Below, piece after piece: positions 11,181 through 24,185 of a DNA stretch of 64,000 nt. The position numbers were made by a program, and so were the translations under genes. Source of the stretch: Paramecium octaurelia (Eukaryota > Ciliophora > Oligohymenophorea > Peniculida > Parameciidae). The first letter of the stretch is position 1; each line of letters opens with the position of its first letter. The notes beneath the pieces are model-generated. The model did no database searches. It was given only the letters and a program-made list of their open reading frames with translations, and was not told the DNA's origin. The DNA is taken from contig CAJJDP010000055.1 of the NCBI GenBank assembly GCA_905182995.1, positions 62,001 through 126,000 of the forward strand, in the 5' to 3' direction.

Positions 11181-12452
11181 TCACATGCAATAAGGAAACC
11201 TCATGTGAGCATAGTTCGGTGAATAAAAGTTTGGTTTATATAAATTGTATTACGACACGTACTAATATGGTCGATATATAGGAAGTGCCTACTAGGCTTA
11301 AGAATTATAGTGATGAAATTAAAATGGAGGATTTTAATAGACATTGTTCAAATAAGGAAGATTTTGGCTCTGCAATGTTGATGGAGCTAAAATTATTGAG
11401 TTGTTTACGTTAAAACTATAATATTGTTGGAGTTTCTGGGGCTTATTCAAATGGTAAAGTTTTTTATTAAATTCTAAAATTATTATTGACCTCTATTTTG
11501 ATTTCTTCTCTAATTGTTGATCCAAGTTTTAATTATTCTCGTTTGGCCATTAATTTGAGCAGGAAATCATCAATCAAATTTTATATTGGCTAATTAGGAT
11601 TCTATATTATGTGTAATAGCAACTCCCTCTCCTCATCATTCGATATCTTCAATAAAATGAGCATAGCTTACCTTCTCTTTTTTTAGGCTTCTCGTAATCC
11701 CATTGTATTAGTTCTTAATTTGGTTTTCGCTTCTACCTTTGATATGATGTTGAATCAAGGACCATCGTTTTCCATATTTATAGACCAATTGTATTAGATT
11801 CAATTTCTCTTTTGAATCCCACAAACTTTTTTGGATGGCTGGATTCAAGACATTCTTCCATCTTTCTCTTATCTGTTTAGGATATCTCTGTGTCCTAGAA
11901 AGTGAGTTAAATTTAATTGTCAACTCAGTCCAATTATTTTTATCGTAAAATTATCTTAAACATTAGTTCAATTTAATTTACTCGGCAATATCTTTCAGAA
12001 TCTGGTCTTCCTCTCTACTCCATTGGTGGATCCTAAGATTAGAATGCAACAAAGAAATCCATTTCAGTTTTAATAATTATGAATCAACTTATAACACTTC
12101 TGAAATCATATCCCAATCTTCATCATCCTATAGATAAACTGTTTATTTACAGGAACCAAGTTTGCCCTTTGTTTCACTTAGAGCAGTTTTGCCACACACC
12201 AAATCAATAGATATTTGTCCATTTAATGCCACTTTTTTCTGTTTTTTTGGTTGGTAACACTATATTTCAATGTAGTAACATTTACTTTTAAAATACATTT
12301 TCGTAATAATCAATTAAGGAATGATCTGTAGGAAACTTGGTTAATTTGATTTTGACATATTGGCCAATCTTCTCATAATCAAGCTGATTAGCATTCCTTG
12401 TGTATTCCATGAATTTCTGCCATTCAGAAGATGCTCCTTCTCTCAATTACAT
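11181..12452 (-). CDS. R2R3-type Myb DNA-binding protein, about 391 aa, four introns
   Basis: Putative nuclear transcription factor. ATG 12452 (MQLREGASSEWQKF). Introns at 12260-12285, 12128-12150, 11647-11671 and 11387-11408 (22-26 nt) give 392 codons to TGA 11181. Two Myb/SANT repeats lie in the middle. The first runs from HQWSREEDQILKDIAEQ to RYPKQIRERWKNVLNP, the second is SLWDSKEKLNLIQLVYKYG then RWSLIQHHIKGRSENQIKN. The spaced Trp residues and the recognition-helix ends (QIRERW, NQIKN) are typical. The C-terminus is Gln/Pro/Tyr-rich (YNSQAQQALPIYRPYQY), as in activation regions. It converges on BiP, with 128 bp between the two stops. The N-terminal 100 residues before the repeats are unrecognised. 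Confidence 0.88.
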
Positions 12453-12495
12453 AATAAAATTTAAATATTATAGAAAAGATTCAATACTTATTTTC

Positions 12496-12990
12496 TCATT
12501 AAAAATGAATTGTTTCAAGAAGATTTCTAATTTGTTCTAAATAATTACATTTATTTGAATTACATGATTTTAAGCTTTACATCTCAATTATATTATCAGG
12601 TTTTAGAATGATGTTGTATGTAAGCTTGAATTAGTAGTTTATCACATAAAATAGTAATTTTCCCTGAAAAAGACTTCTAAAATTGTTAGCAATCCCCAAC
12701 TTTAACTTTTAGAATCCAAACAATTTCTAAATAGTAATAAGGTTGTCATCTACTCCAAATTCACATTTTAATATTTCCTTCAGCAAAATACCTGATTGTT
12801 CTATTTTTATGTTTTGCAAGTATTCAATCTCGTACGTTGAATAACATAAAATAATCAATATAATTGTAAGATAACTTTAAACAAAGCTTTGAAATTTTCT
12901 TTAATATGTACAATTTCCCAATACATTCCTTACTTTCAATAGGCATTAAGACTTGAAATATAAATAAAATTAAATAACAATCTTCATCAT
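12496..12990 (-). CDS. Hypothetical protein, about 164 aa
   Basis: A TGA-free minus frame of 165 codons between ATG 12990 and TGA 12496, ending 43 bp before the Myb start on the same strand. It contains plausible amphipathic helices (SGILLKEILKCEFGVDDN and EQIRNLLETIHFQ) and a hydrophobic block (SYLTIILIILCYSTYE). No domain is recognised. The frame can be partly re-cut with 47-nt or shorter introns into an adjacent frame, so the N-terminal half is uncertain. The C-terminal 90 codons look most like real coding sequence. Confidence 0.42.
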
Positions 12991-13446
12991 TAAGCAATCA
13001 AAATCGTTCTAAATAATATGTGTTGAAAAATTAGCTACATATATAGAAATATAAACTCAGAATATAATTTATTCACCACAGATAGTAAATATTAACCGTC
13101 AGGTTGTTATACATAACATTTCGAAACATTAAGACTCAGCTATTATATTGTATAATATTTCAGAATAGGCCCTAATATCTTAAAATCAAACGAAATTAAA
13201 CCATCTTTTAAAAATTCCACATAATCATAATCATAAGTTTAAATCAGACAAAAATTTTAGAAAAAAAAATAATTATAATATTAATCTAAATAAAATAATA
13301 ATAAGGTTAATATTTATTTTCTACCTCTAAATCTCAAATATATGTTAATTTAAATTCGTTTACACAAGGATATGAAATCAAAATAGGAATCGGTTCTATT
13401 CCTATATTTTATTCTTACTGAAGTTTAACCATTTTCACTTTTAAGC
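12991..13446. other. AT-rich intergenic stretch
   Basis: About 450 bp with homopolymer A runs and no frame I can support on either strand. Confidence 0.5.
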
Positions 13447-13689
13447 ATGTACAAAACAAAAAGGTTAATCAAACCTTTAGTAAAATATTTAGATTAGGTT
13501 CCTTAAGAAAATTCTTTTGTTTAAGTTAATTAGATGATCATAAGTTTAAATTTCCCATTTGCTTTAATTTTGATAGTATATATCTTAATTTTAACTTTGC
13601 TAGTTTTTTTGATTTCTATTTTGTATGTTTTTAAAATTGCACACAAAAATGTCTCAAAGTTGAATATATTAGTAAATACAAAACTCTGA
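13447..13689 (+). CDS. Possible small single-pass membrane protein, 80 aa
   Basis: An ATG-to-TGA frame of 81 codons. It has a basic N-terminus (MYKTKRLIKPLVKYLDQ), a polar segment, then one long hydrophobic helix (FPFALILIVYILILTLLVFL) and a basic tail (KIAHKNVSKLN). The arrangement is coherent for a small membrane protein. The ORF is short, however, and sits in very AT-rich DNA, where Ile/Leu-rich frames arise by chance. Confidence 0.35.
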
Positions 13690-13992
13690 ATTCATAAAAG
13701 CATAACACTATTTTAAAATTGACTTTTCAGGGAATTCTAACTTTTTTGTTGTTGTTATTATGAATGTTTATTAGTTTATTCGACAGGACTAATCGTAAAT
13801 GAGTGAATATTAGATTAATTAATTAATAATTTAAAATCAAATAATGATAAAATTCTGCCATAGGTAAATAGTTTGATCAAAGAACAAAATTAATTAAATA
13901 AAATCTGTTTAGAATTTATTGAAACCTGTGAATTATATATATGATTTGTTTTCTATTGAATATTAATTAAATTTATTAAAGGCGCCAATATT
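13690..13992. other. Intergenic, presumed promoter region of DNA polymerase alpha
   Basis: About 300 bp, AT-rich, with no ORF and no recognisable element. Confidence 0.5.
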
Positions 13993-16900
13993 ATGAGCGA
14001 ATAATAGAGAGGATTGGAAGAATTAGCAAGGCAAAAGAGATAGGCTCAATTATCAAAGAATCCTCCTGTGAAGAGAGAGAAAATAGAAGGAGATCTAGAA
14101 GATTTCATAGTGAAAGACATTTAGGAGGATGAATTTTATGCAAATGATGATTCCTAGGAAGAAGAAATTAAAAAAATGCCTGATAATTAACAATAGATCA
14201 CTCAATATATGGGACAGAATAGAAAGAAAAAATAAACTGGTATTAAGCTAAGCGATGATGCAGATGAAATAGAGTAGGTAATTCAATAAGTAAAAGTTGA
14301 AAAAGTAAGTTTAAATTAAGTTGTCACTAACAGCGATGAACTATATAAAGCACAATTCAACTAACCTCTTAAGCCAAAATAAAAATAAGAAATACAAGAG
14401 GAAGATCTTGATGAAATTTTGAGTCTTTTGGAGAATTAAAAAGCAAAAGAATAACTAAAGAAAGAGGAATAGTAATAGGCTAAAGCGATGCAATCAAAAT
14501 AATTGCCTATTCATAGGTAAGTGGAAGTGAAAGTAGAACTCCCATAAATGAAGATTGATTATTCGACAGTCAATTTGAATTAAATTATATAGGGAGATAG
14601 AGATGTAATGGATATTGTTGAAAAAAATGGTTCAATACTGTTTTATTGGATTGATATTTATGAAGACCAAATCAGATTTCCAGGAAGTTTATTTGTATTT
14701 GGCAAAGTAAAGAACCATAAACATAATGTCTTTGATTCATGTTCGTTATACTTTGAAGATTATCGCAAAACAGTATATTTGTCATATGAAAATGGGAAAT
14801 ATACAGAATAGTAACTAATTTAAGAATGTTAAGCTTTAATGAAAAAAGTATTAGGTTTAGGATCAAAAGATTTTACTTATTAATTTGTAGATAGATAATA
14901 TGCATTTGAAATTGCTGACATTCCAACAAACCAACAATAATACTTAGAAGTGTCATATACTCTCAAGCATGGATAACAGTTGCCCGTTAGAATTGATAAC
15001 CCTATATTTAAATATGCATTGCAATCCACTTAGACATTGGTTGAATAATTTTTGATATATAATAAGATACGAGGTCCATGTTGGCTCCAATTAAAATCAT
15101 GTTAGACTCTTGATACAAAAGAGTTTCATATAAGAACATAACATGCTCTTTAATTGCCTCAAACTGGATTTTAAGTGTATGAAGGAGAATTGCCTCTTCC
15201 AAATTTGAAATTGCTAAGCTTTGCATTAACACAATGTAAGGTAGATAAAGAGGAGCAAATTATTGCAATTTCATATACAGTTTAGAATAATATAGATTTG
15301 AATGATGCTGAAGTGCCTGAGTAGGTAGTCTATTAAACACTTGCTCGAATGCCCTCTGATGCTCCTCTACCTCCTGGCTATATCAAGGGATAAAACAAAT
15401 AAGTGAAGGACTTTGAATCAGAATATTCAATGTTGTCTTAGTTTTTATCGAATGTAGAAGCCATAGATCCTGATGGTTTAGTTGGTCATGAAATCTAGAA
15501 GAAGAGTATTGAACAACTAGTTGCTCGTATTGCTAAATTAAAGGTGAATGAATGGAACAGGATGAGTAGATTACAAAAGAGAGAACAATTGCCTAAAAAT
15601 ATATTTCTAAGGAGCAAATATCTAATAATCGGTAGATTGGTTATTGATTTATGGGTCCAAGCTAAAGACATGATAAAAAGCAATGATTACAGTATAACAT
15701 ACTTGGCCAAGGAGTTCTTGAAATAGGATTGTTAGCAATTGGATTCTGATGTAACAAAGAATTATACTGAGAATGCTCAAAGTTATTAAACCCTACTGCA
15801 ATTGAGTTTAAAGGAGACCAAGTTTGTAATTTAGATAACTCAAAAATTGAATATCATATCATTGACTCGTCAGTTGACAAATATTTGTGGGAATGTTTGG
15901 AACAGATCCTTACTCAATCAACGAGCTGAAAGGAATGAGATGCTCTTAATGCATGAATTTTTTTTGAGAGGATTTCTATTACCAGATAAAATGAGTAAGA
16001 TCAATTTGTCAGATGAGGAAAAAGATCAATAGATAAAAGAGTAGGAGTCTAAGAAAACTTATGGAGGTGGGTTAGTATTTGAACCAAAGGCGGATATATA
16101 TACATAATACGTTTTGCTCTTGGATTTCAATTCTTTGTATCCATCCATCATTATGGAATATAATATTTGTTTCACTACTGTATAGAGAGATAAAATCAAT
16201 TTCGAAGTTGATAAAACTCAATTGGAAGAGGAACCAACCTAAACTAAACCTTAGAAATCGAATAAGAACAAAAAGAAGAAAGATTAAACTCAAGATGAGA
16301 ATGATACAACAGAGAAAATTAAGGATTTTATTGGGTCAGTGGATCCAGATGCAGGAAGTGGAATATTACCTTAAATAATTGAGAAGTTGGTTAATATGAG
16401 AAAGTAAGCTAAGAAAGAGATGAGCAGATCTACTGGATTAATGAAATAAATTTATAATATCAAATAATTGGCAGTTAAATTAGTTGCTAATTCTATTTAT
16501 GGGTGTTTGGGATTCAGCAGTTCTAGGTTTTATGCTGTTGGAATAGCTTCATTAATTACTCAAAAGGGTAGATCGATACTTATGGATTCTAAAAATACTG
16601 TAGAGAGAAATAATGATGTGATTTATGGTGATACCGATTCAATGATGATTTGTGCTAGATAGGAGAAGAACCTGTCAGAGATATTGGTGTTGGGTACTCA
16701 AATTGCTAAAGAAATCAATAAGAAATATAAAAAATTGGTTTTAGCTATTGACGGTGTCTTTGATACACTCTTATTAATGAAAAAGAAAAAGTATGCAGGT
16801 ATTAAAATTGACAATCTCGAAGACTTAATGACAGGATAAACTGAAATACCAAAATTGAAAAGAGAAGTCAAGGGTATTGATATTGTCAGAAGAGAGTTTT

Positions 16901-18049
16901 GTGATATTTCTAAGAAAATGCAATCCCATGTCTTGGATATTCTACTGGAAACGAAAAATCGAGATGACATTCATGGTGATTTGATCACGTTGATGCAGGA
17001 AATAAGATCAATGTTTGATGCTTTAAGTGGCAACTCAAATGCAGATCCTAAATAGTTAATTACTTAAAATAGATTTATTAAATATGAAATTCCAACTTCA
17101 GATTTTATTATTGTTAAATAATTAAATAAAGCTCCTCATGAATATGCTGATACTATTAGTGCTCCTCATGTTTAAGTGGCTTTAAGAATGGTGAATGAGT
17201 ATGGGAGATCCGCGTAAAGTTTAGTCAATCATTTCATTCGATATGTGATTTGTGATGACCCTACTTAGAAGAACCTGTCATTCAGAGCTTACACTGTCGA
17301 TGAGTTAATTAACAAGAATTTAACAATTGACTATTACTACTATCTCTCAACCTAGATATTTGATCCAATAGTTCGTCTTTGTAAAAATGTTCAAGTTATC
17401 TCAATTCCAGAGCTGGCTCAAATCTTGGGACTTAAAACATATCAATACAAAGAGTAAAATTATATCACTATTCTTTAGCAAAATAAATCATGAATTCCTC
17501 GATTTCAAGCTGGAGGAGGAATAGAAACAAGAGTTGGCTATCATAGATTCATTTAAATTCAAATGCCCAGTATGCAAAGATGAGTAGAAATACTCCTAAT
17601 TTTTTGACCAATAAAAACTATTTGTTAAGCAGTTGATTTGCCAATCTAAATAATGTTCTTACAGTGTTGAAAGTTTAAAATCAATCTCCAACCAAACTAA
17701 ACTGATGATCAAGAAGGATCTCTCCAATCAATATTACAAAGGATATGTTGAATGCAATAAATCAAAAAGTAAATCAACCAATTTCTGCAGAAAAGGAGTC
17801 TGTTTTGGCAGTTGTTGTGAAAAGCAAAAGGAAAAAAAGGTTAGCCACGTAATTGATGAGGAAACAGTCAATATTTAAGTTAAATTCATAACACAGTTTT
17901 TAAATAAAGTATTATCCGAAATCAACAAATAAACAATCTAATTAAATCAAAATAAAGCAAGAGTATATTAAATACAAGAGGAAGAATAATTCCATCAACC
18001 ATTTTGCTATATCAGATTAAATGACATATTTAGAAGAGTTTAAATTTGA
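13993..18049 (+). CDS. POLA1: DNA polymerase alpha catalytic subunit, 1343 aa
   Basis: Family-B replicative polymerase that extends primers made by primase at origins and on the lagging strand. ATG 13993 and one 25-nt intron (17454-17478) give 1344 codons. The N-terminal 200 residues are Gln/Lys/Glu-rich ([19 protein letters not shown]), as in the unstructured pol-alpha N-terminus. Polymerase motifs are in order: [11 protein letters not shown], near residue 708; [14 protein letters not shown], near 827; C, YGDTDS, near 877. The C-terminal region after the intron has paired cysteines (KCPVCKDEQ, then CQSKQCSY, then CNKS...[12 protein letters not shown]), the metal-binding modules that hold the B subunit. 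A Lys/Gln/Asp-rich insert (about 730-770) separates motif A from the fingers. Length is slightly below yeast and human orthologues. The stop is only 16 bp from the stop of the convergent gene. Confidence 0.95.
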
Positions 18050-18065
18050 GATTATATATTTATCA

Positions 18066-19129
18066 TCAAACCTTTGTTAAACATATGCAATTATAATCTC
18101 TTCCTCTAAGTTCCTGGTTCTTAATATTCTCAGCTCTTAGCGATGCAGCTCTGCTAATCTTCTCGACTCCTCCGAACAATCTTTATTGTGTATTCTGACC
18201 AGGATTGATAGTTCTCTTATGCATCCATTTAGAATCCATCTCGAAAGTCTGATAAGGATATTATCCTAATTTTCTGGTATGATTGATTTGAGTCAGACTA
18301 TCATCATATTTCCTATTATCAAACTCGATGTTAGGATTGGCCCTTTAGTATTTTTCCAAGGCTGAAATCACATATATATATTTATACATTATTATCTATT
18401 GATAGAATGAATAATTCGACTTTCTTGTTTTTACTTGTATTTCTGATTCTCTTCTTTGTACAATTCAGAATTTTCAATGGTTGGATTGTCAATTCCGATT
18501 ATTCCTGATCTAATGTTAAAGGTTAATCTACTTATAAGCTTATCTGATCTTCCTATAGGCTTTGTTGGCTTCGCTGAATTCTTCTCTCCATTGATGATAT
18601 CTTTACAATTGATTATAAAATTACTTCTTTTGCTATTCTTAGGTTTCTTTTAGCTCAGCCAAATATCCTGATGGTTTTTTGAGTGTTATTACTTGTGACA
18701 ATGCGAGATTTTGTTACTCATAATTTTTTTCAGGTACTTCCAATCTTTTGGTGATAACTTCTTGTGAATGATTGACTGGATGATCAGAAACAATATGATT
18801 AATTTTGCTCATGTTCAAGTAATCAATATATTCTGGTATTATTCGAGGTTGTTGTCTACGAAAAAAGAAACTCTGATTCTAACCACTCCCAACCAAAACT
18901 GCTTAGTTGTCGAGATCTTAGGTTTATCTCATGCTTGAATATTTGCTATGTTTGAGAAAGGTGTCTAAGTGTTTGGCATCCCAACTGCTTCCAGTCAAAG
19001 AACTCTGATTCTCCTCAATCAAAGGCTAACTAATAAAATTCAAGCAATAGGTAACTTTGTTGACTTGGATAGACCAGACTGAACACTCGGCATCATTTTA
19101 ACTGTTTTAGTTTGAGCTTCTTGCTCCAT
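18066..19129 (-). CDS. Unknown 329-aa protein, Tyr/Gln/Lys-rich, three introns
   Basis: ATG 19129. Introns at 19030-19055, 18510-18531 and 18362-18387 (26, 22 and 26 nt) leave 330 codons to TGA 18066. The protein is soluble with a central coiled coil (AELKETQEQQKKQFYNQLQR) and a C-terminal part rich in short motifs such as KLGQYPYQTFEMDSKWMHKR and QRLFGGVEKISRAASLRAEN. There is no catalytic or membrane signature. Composition resembles ciliate cytoskeletal or ciliary proteins, which is inference only. Its 5' end is divergent from histone H2B, sharing a 219-bp promoter interval. Confidence 0.75.
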
Positions 19130-19348
19130 TCTATAAAATTCACGAAAATTGCTTCTTCCGACGTCTTATATCTTCTCCTTCTATCTAAATAACATTTAAT
19201 ATCGTGATTTTATATTACGCCTAACAAGTTACAATACTACTGTAATATATTTTAGTTCACTCTCTCTTATATTCCTAATCAGCCAATCAAATTGCAGAAT
19301 AGACACATTAAGTATTGAGTATTCAAGTTTATTTTCAAATTAATAAAA

Positions 19349-19726
19349 ATGGCACCATCAAAATCACCAAAGGCAGAAGCCGCAAAAAAGACAGTCAAGA
19401 CAGTCAAGACCAAGAAGGGCTCAGATGACAAGAAGAAGGCAAGAAGACGATAAGAGACTTTCGCTCTCTACATTTACAAGGTCTTGAGATAAGTCCACCC
19501 AGAAATTGGTGTTTCAAGAAAAGCTATGAACATTATGAACTCATTCATCAATGATATCTTCGATAGAATTGCCCTTGAAGCCAGCAAATTGGTCAGATTC
19601 AACAAGAGAAGAACACTCAGCTCAAGGGAAATCCAAACCGCAGTCAAGTTGCTCCTCCCAGGAGAATTGGCCAGACATGCCATCTCTGAAGGAACAAAAG
19701 CCGTCACCAAATACACAAGTGGTTGA
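19349..19726 (+). CDS. Histone H2B, 125 aa, intronless
   Basis: Core nucleosomal histone. ATG 19349, 126 codons, no intron. A Lys/Ala-rich N-terminal tail ([17 protein letters not shown]) is followed by the histone fold: [19 protein letters not shown], then [16 protein letters not shown], then the highly conserved [18 protein letters not shown] and the C-terminal helix [15 protein letters not shown]. Length and the C-terminal TKYTS with the conserved ubiquitylatable Lys are standard. Codon use is noticeably more GC- and C-ending-rich than in neighbours, as expected of a highly expressed gene. Confidence 0.97.
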
Positions 19727-19991
19727 CTTATAAAAATTTAATTCATGTCAAATTAAAAATGCCCTCCATTTTCCCAATTTTCACACTTTTAGAATCCTTT
19801 CTATTCCTGCTTCCAATTACTATTTTTCCCAAATTTCATACATCCAGCAAGCTATATTTCCACTTCAATAAATATCATCATGTTTCCTAAGGCACACAAA
19901 CAAAAAATAAAATTTTAGAATTTTGTATATAACGTTTCTCTATAACTATCTTGAAGATATCAATGAATTTAACCCAATAGCAGATAAATAC

Positions 19992-20426
19992 ATGGAGAAT
20001 TATTTTCTGCAATTATTATTAAAAATAATTATATAAAATCATGGAATTATAATAGAAGATTGGAAGATTCGCTATTTTATTTTCTTTGTTGGATTTGCAA
20101 TATTTTAATTAAATAACCTCTTAGAAGTTATTGAAAAAAAAAATTACTTATCCACTCAGATAATTGACTACATTTAAAATTTAACAGAATTCTAATCTTA
20201 TATGAATTTTATGAGATTAGAGCAATACCCTGGAGTTGTGTATTGGTGTGCCCTATTAAATATTTATTTGGCCCTTGGATTTCTACTTAATTGGAAGTAT
20301 GTAAAATCAATTGGTATTCTCTATTTAATTTTTTGTACACCTTTTGTAAATAATCCTATATTTTCACAATCTATTGCAGATTCATATTTATTTTAAGGAA
20401 TCATAGGAACCTTAATGTTGGCTTGA
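19992..20426 (+). CDS. Small membrane protein, about 144 aa
   Basis: A continuous frame of 145 codons from ATG 19992 to TGA 20426. There are three to four hydrophobic segments: WKIRYFIFFVGFAIF, VVYWCALLNIYLALGFLL, then IGILYLIFCTPFVNNPIF, and a last one ending QGIIGTLMLA. The topology resembles small DoxX/TMEM-type membrane proteins, but I cannot assign a family. The frame stays open for some distance upstream of the chosen ATG without another Met, so a spliced 5' exon is possible. Confidence 0.55.
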
Positions 20427-20915
20427 TTTATGAATCAATATATATATTTTATTAATCCAATATATTAATGATCAATAGAATCCATGATATATCTTATTTT
20501 TGTTGTACTAAAATTGAATGAAATCTCAAGAACTCTATTCTCTACATGATTATATAACAAAATACTCATAACTTTTAACAATAGAGAATTCAATAAATAT
20601 CCAAACTATAACTTTTAAATTATTCCCTTTAATTTGAATTTCTTAAATAAAAATTAATCATTCTAATTCTATTGTGTAAGTATGAATTTAAGTTTGCTTA
20701 GAATATTAGAGGTTCCTCGCAATGTGAATCATTAAAGTAAGTAATTTTTAAATTCAACTGGATTTCTCTATTTTTACCATTTAAAGAGCTAAGGTATTTT
20801 TAGTTATCACAATTTTTAGTGGGAGAACTTTTGATTGCAAGATATCTAAAAAAGATGGATAATATTTTATATATTTTTAGAATTAAATTTCTCCTTGAAT
20901 AATTAATAATAAATT
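20427..20915. other. AT-rich intergenic stretch
   Basis: About 490 bp between two genes on the same strand. I see no supported ORF, RNA gene or repeat. Confidence 0.5.
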
Positions 20916-23900
20916 ATGAAATTAGTGAAACCGCCTCTCTAGGTTAAGGAAAAATAATGGGATAATCGTTTTTATTTGGGAAAGCTGAGTGATCACGAAA
21001 TTAAGAAATAGTTTATGATTAAGAAGAAATCTGTAAGAAGACCAACATCAACGAATAAAATTGTAGCAGATGAAAAACCGCAAGCAATACGGCTTTATGA
21101 ATTACAATTATTGTGGGAATAATTCCGTATTCCTCAATTTCATAGGGCATACTTTCTTCAATATAATGAAAAAGATCTTGATGCTATTTTAAGAGAAACT
21201 GTTGAAATAAAGTTAAAGTAATCAATAGTACAAAAGTTAATGAGTCTAATTAAAGGTAGGGAGAGATGTTTAAATTATTTAAAAACTGAAACATTTGAAG
21301 AACATAAATTCTCAGAGCTTTTATTTCATCTTAGAATTTTAACAGTCAATGTTATTGAGCAATTTAAAAAATGGAGAGATTCCCTCAATAGATGTGTTAG
21401 GTGGAGAATAGACGAAATAGATTATCTCGTGAAATTAAGAACAGACATAGATTTTTTAAAAGAATACTATTAAGATTACTAGAGAGACCCATTTATGTTG
21501 TGGTTGTATAAATTAGGCAAGTTTGACTCAGTGCATTCGAATTATCATTAATTATAGAAAGACATGATGAAAAGAATTCGTGATTGGTAATCATATATTA
21601 TATTTTCAGTGAAATATTACTCATAGAGAATGATTACTTTGACATGTAAACCAACATTTTATCAAGAAAGGAAGCCTAACTGATAAATAAATATCTAAGA
21701 GAATCTACAATTCAAATGGAAGATTAACTAAAAATTTAAGAGTTAAAACCTGTTAGTCCCAATATTAAATAGACTAAAACAGTTTAAATTTAGGATAATC
21801 TGAATATCGTTCCATAAATAGTGAGAAATAAAGATTAATTTACCTAGCTATTGAATCAAGTTAAAAATGATAGCGATATTGAGAGTTCATTTCCAATGAG
21901 AGACAATTTATTTGAAACAATTGATTTTCAGGATTGTCATATTTTAGCATTTATGCAGCATTAAAAAATTAAAGGCTTTTGCATTAGTTAAAGCGAACAG
22001 TCTGAATAATATCGTAAAGTTATTATCGAATAAATAAAATTGGAAAGTTTGCAGCTGTTTCCTCAATTCATCTAATAATTAACCAATTATTTAATTGGAA
22101 ATGAAATAACAATCAAATTGGTTCATTATATGTAAAATGAAAAACTAATTGACTGTGAGTAATTGAAAGTTGCATTAAAACAAGAAGGATTCAGATGGAA
22201 GTAATAGACAAATGATTGTGAAAGAAATATCAGATATACAATTTACTATAAGAAGAAGGAATATCAAAACTAAATAATGAATCAATTTAAATTTAATTTT
22301 CATGTTCATAGTACAAAATTAAATTAATTGATGCAATTGGTTTATAATAATATTCATGAAACCACTGATATAGCTTAAAAATTTAAACGATATGCTGATT
22401 CAAGGAAATTTGAACACAATCCTCCTCAAATAAAATTGAAACCGCAAGTCAATGATGACAGAATAATTTTGTTGGATCTAAAAATTAAATTACCAGCTTT
22501 TAAAACTGAAGTTAGAAATGAATATAAATATTACAGAATTGTATTTAAATTATTCATAATTAGATTTAAGAACCTGAAATAAGTAATATTTCTTTTATAG
22601 AGGTAGATGGACAAATTATATATGCCTTATCCTTATTGGACAATGATTATAATATCCTTATTTCTAAAGATCAAATCAATCATGAAACAATTTAAATATC
22701 CTAATTTTAACCGACCTAGGAAGATCTCTCAATTCCTATGTTTTGTTATAATGATGAAATAGCAGACATCTTTAATCATCACATCAAATTGCAATTTGAA
22801 CACTTCATGATAATCAATAGAAAGCCTAACACTCAATAATAATCAATTGAAGTTAAGCCTGAAACCTTTTATTTTTCCATACTCTATGAAGGACATATAA
22901 TAAACTCATTTAAGATACAGCAGCATCATCTGATCAAATTTAAGCCATTCAAGTCATAACTCAAGATAAGTGATGATGTAAAAATTGATACATCTAAATT
23001 TATTTTACCGTGCTTCCCATTGATTTAGAAAACTCTTGAATCTGAGCCACTAAAAGTCATTATCAAGAATTATGAATGTATATGTGCTTTGGACAATTAT
23101 GCGAGTCCTAGAAAATGGATTATTTATACAATAGTTGGATGCCAAGAGAATCAATTCAAAGATGTGCTTGAATCTTTAATAACTTAATTGACCATAATTG
23201 ATCCGAATATTTAAGAAGTTGGTATTGCGTAATTTATATGGATAATCTAGTTTTTATCATGAACTGGTGAATGGTGAATATACTGTAAATAAAAATGTTT
23301 AGAAGCAACTTACATCCCTTGGGTTCAAGTGGAAAATATAGATTAATGAAGCCAATGAACACACAAGATTTACTAAATATTTATTAAAATTGCAGAGAGA
23401 GACACAAGTTGTCGACAATGTAGTGGTTCAGTATTTTTGTACTCAAGACTTTGCAGATGTCAACGTTCAGCCCTTAATTCAATAGTTTTCAATATTTTAT
23501 TAAACTTTGACTCAATCTCAATTAGTTGTAAAGAGGGTATCACATTCAATATATTGATAGAACAATCTAATTCCTTTTTCAAAGTATTACACTAAGGATA
23601 TTCCTCCTGAATTATAGACTGATTCAATGTTAGAAACTAGAATTTCATAAATTTTATAAAATTGCAAGTATGGAACCAAGAACAGCATCGATTACATCAT
23701 TTTTAATGTAAGTGTAACTATTAATACGAAGAACTAAGTTATTACAAGTAATAAGCATCCTGAGTTGGGGACTATTTACTTTATTCAACTCTTTGACATC
23801 GTCTTATGTTTCTATCAATTGGAGAAGGAGATTAATATAGAACGCATTGCGAATTTGATTTAATAAGTAAGTACTTCACATATGATAAGTCTACAAGTGA

Positions 23901-24117
23901 TGAGAATGAGCTATAGGAAAGCTTAGGGGTTGAATTCAGTCAATACAGCAAAGCGGGTAGCAACTACTCCATGGAGATCAACTTAAGTATGGAGAAGCGC
24001 ATCGCCATTGAGATGTAGGATTTTAAAACTATATCGAAACCTTACTTTATTGGCTTGATTGAGCCTAATTGGTATGAGAAACATAATTAGATGATAGCAT
24101 CTATGATAATATTATGA
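20916..24117 (+). CDS. Large unknown protein, 1028 aa, five introns
   Basis: ATG 20916 (MKLVKPPLQVKEKQWDNRFY). Introns at 21587-21609, 22541-22563, 23229-23250, 23537-23560 and 23867-23889 (22-24 nt) give exactly 1029 codons. The fourth intron is a multiple of three but contains an in-frame TGA, so it must be removed. The N-terminal 200 residues are helical and Lys/Arg-rich (LMSLIKGRERCLNYLKTE, EQFKKWRDSLNRCVRWR). The rest alternates Gln/Asn-rich linkers with compact segments such as FILPCFPLIQKTLESEPLK and LGTIYFIQLFDIVLCFYQLE. There is no transmembrane helix, signal peptide or catalytic motif. I do not recognise the family. The size and frame continuity make it a secure gene of unknown job. 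Confidence 0.85.
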
Positions 24118-24185
24118 AATTTATTTTATAATGCTAATTAATGAAGAAGTTTTATTTTGAGTTTTTGGGTATTCATTTATAAAAT

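Noticed and set aside
11180-11209. Perfect 8-bp inverted repeat with a 14-nt loop, resembling a terminator hairpin
   Set aside because: It lies over the last codons of the Myb gene; with AT-rich DNA and a short stem, chance pairing is likely and such terminators are not used in eukaryotic genes.
11286-11820. Plus-strand ORF beginning MVDIQEVPTRLKNYS
   Set aside because: It is antisense to the C-terminal exons of the Myb gene, which are supported by four consistent introns and clear Myb repeats.
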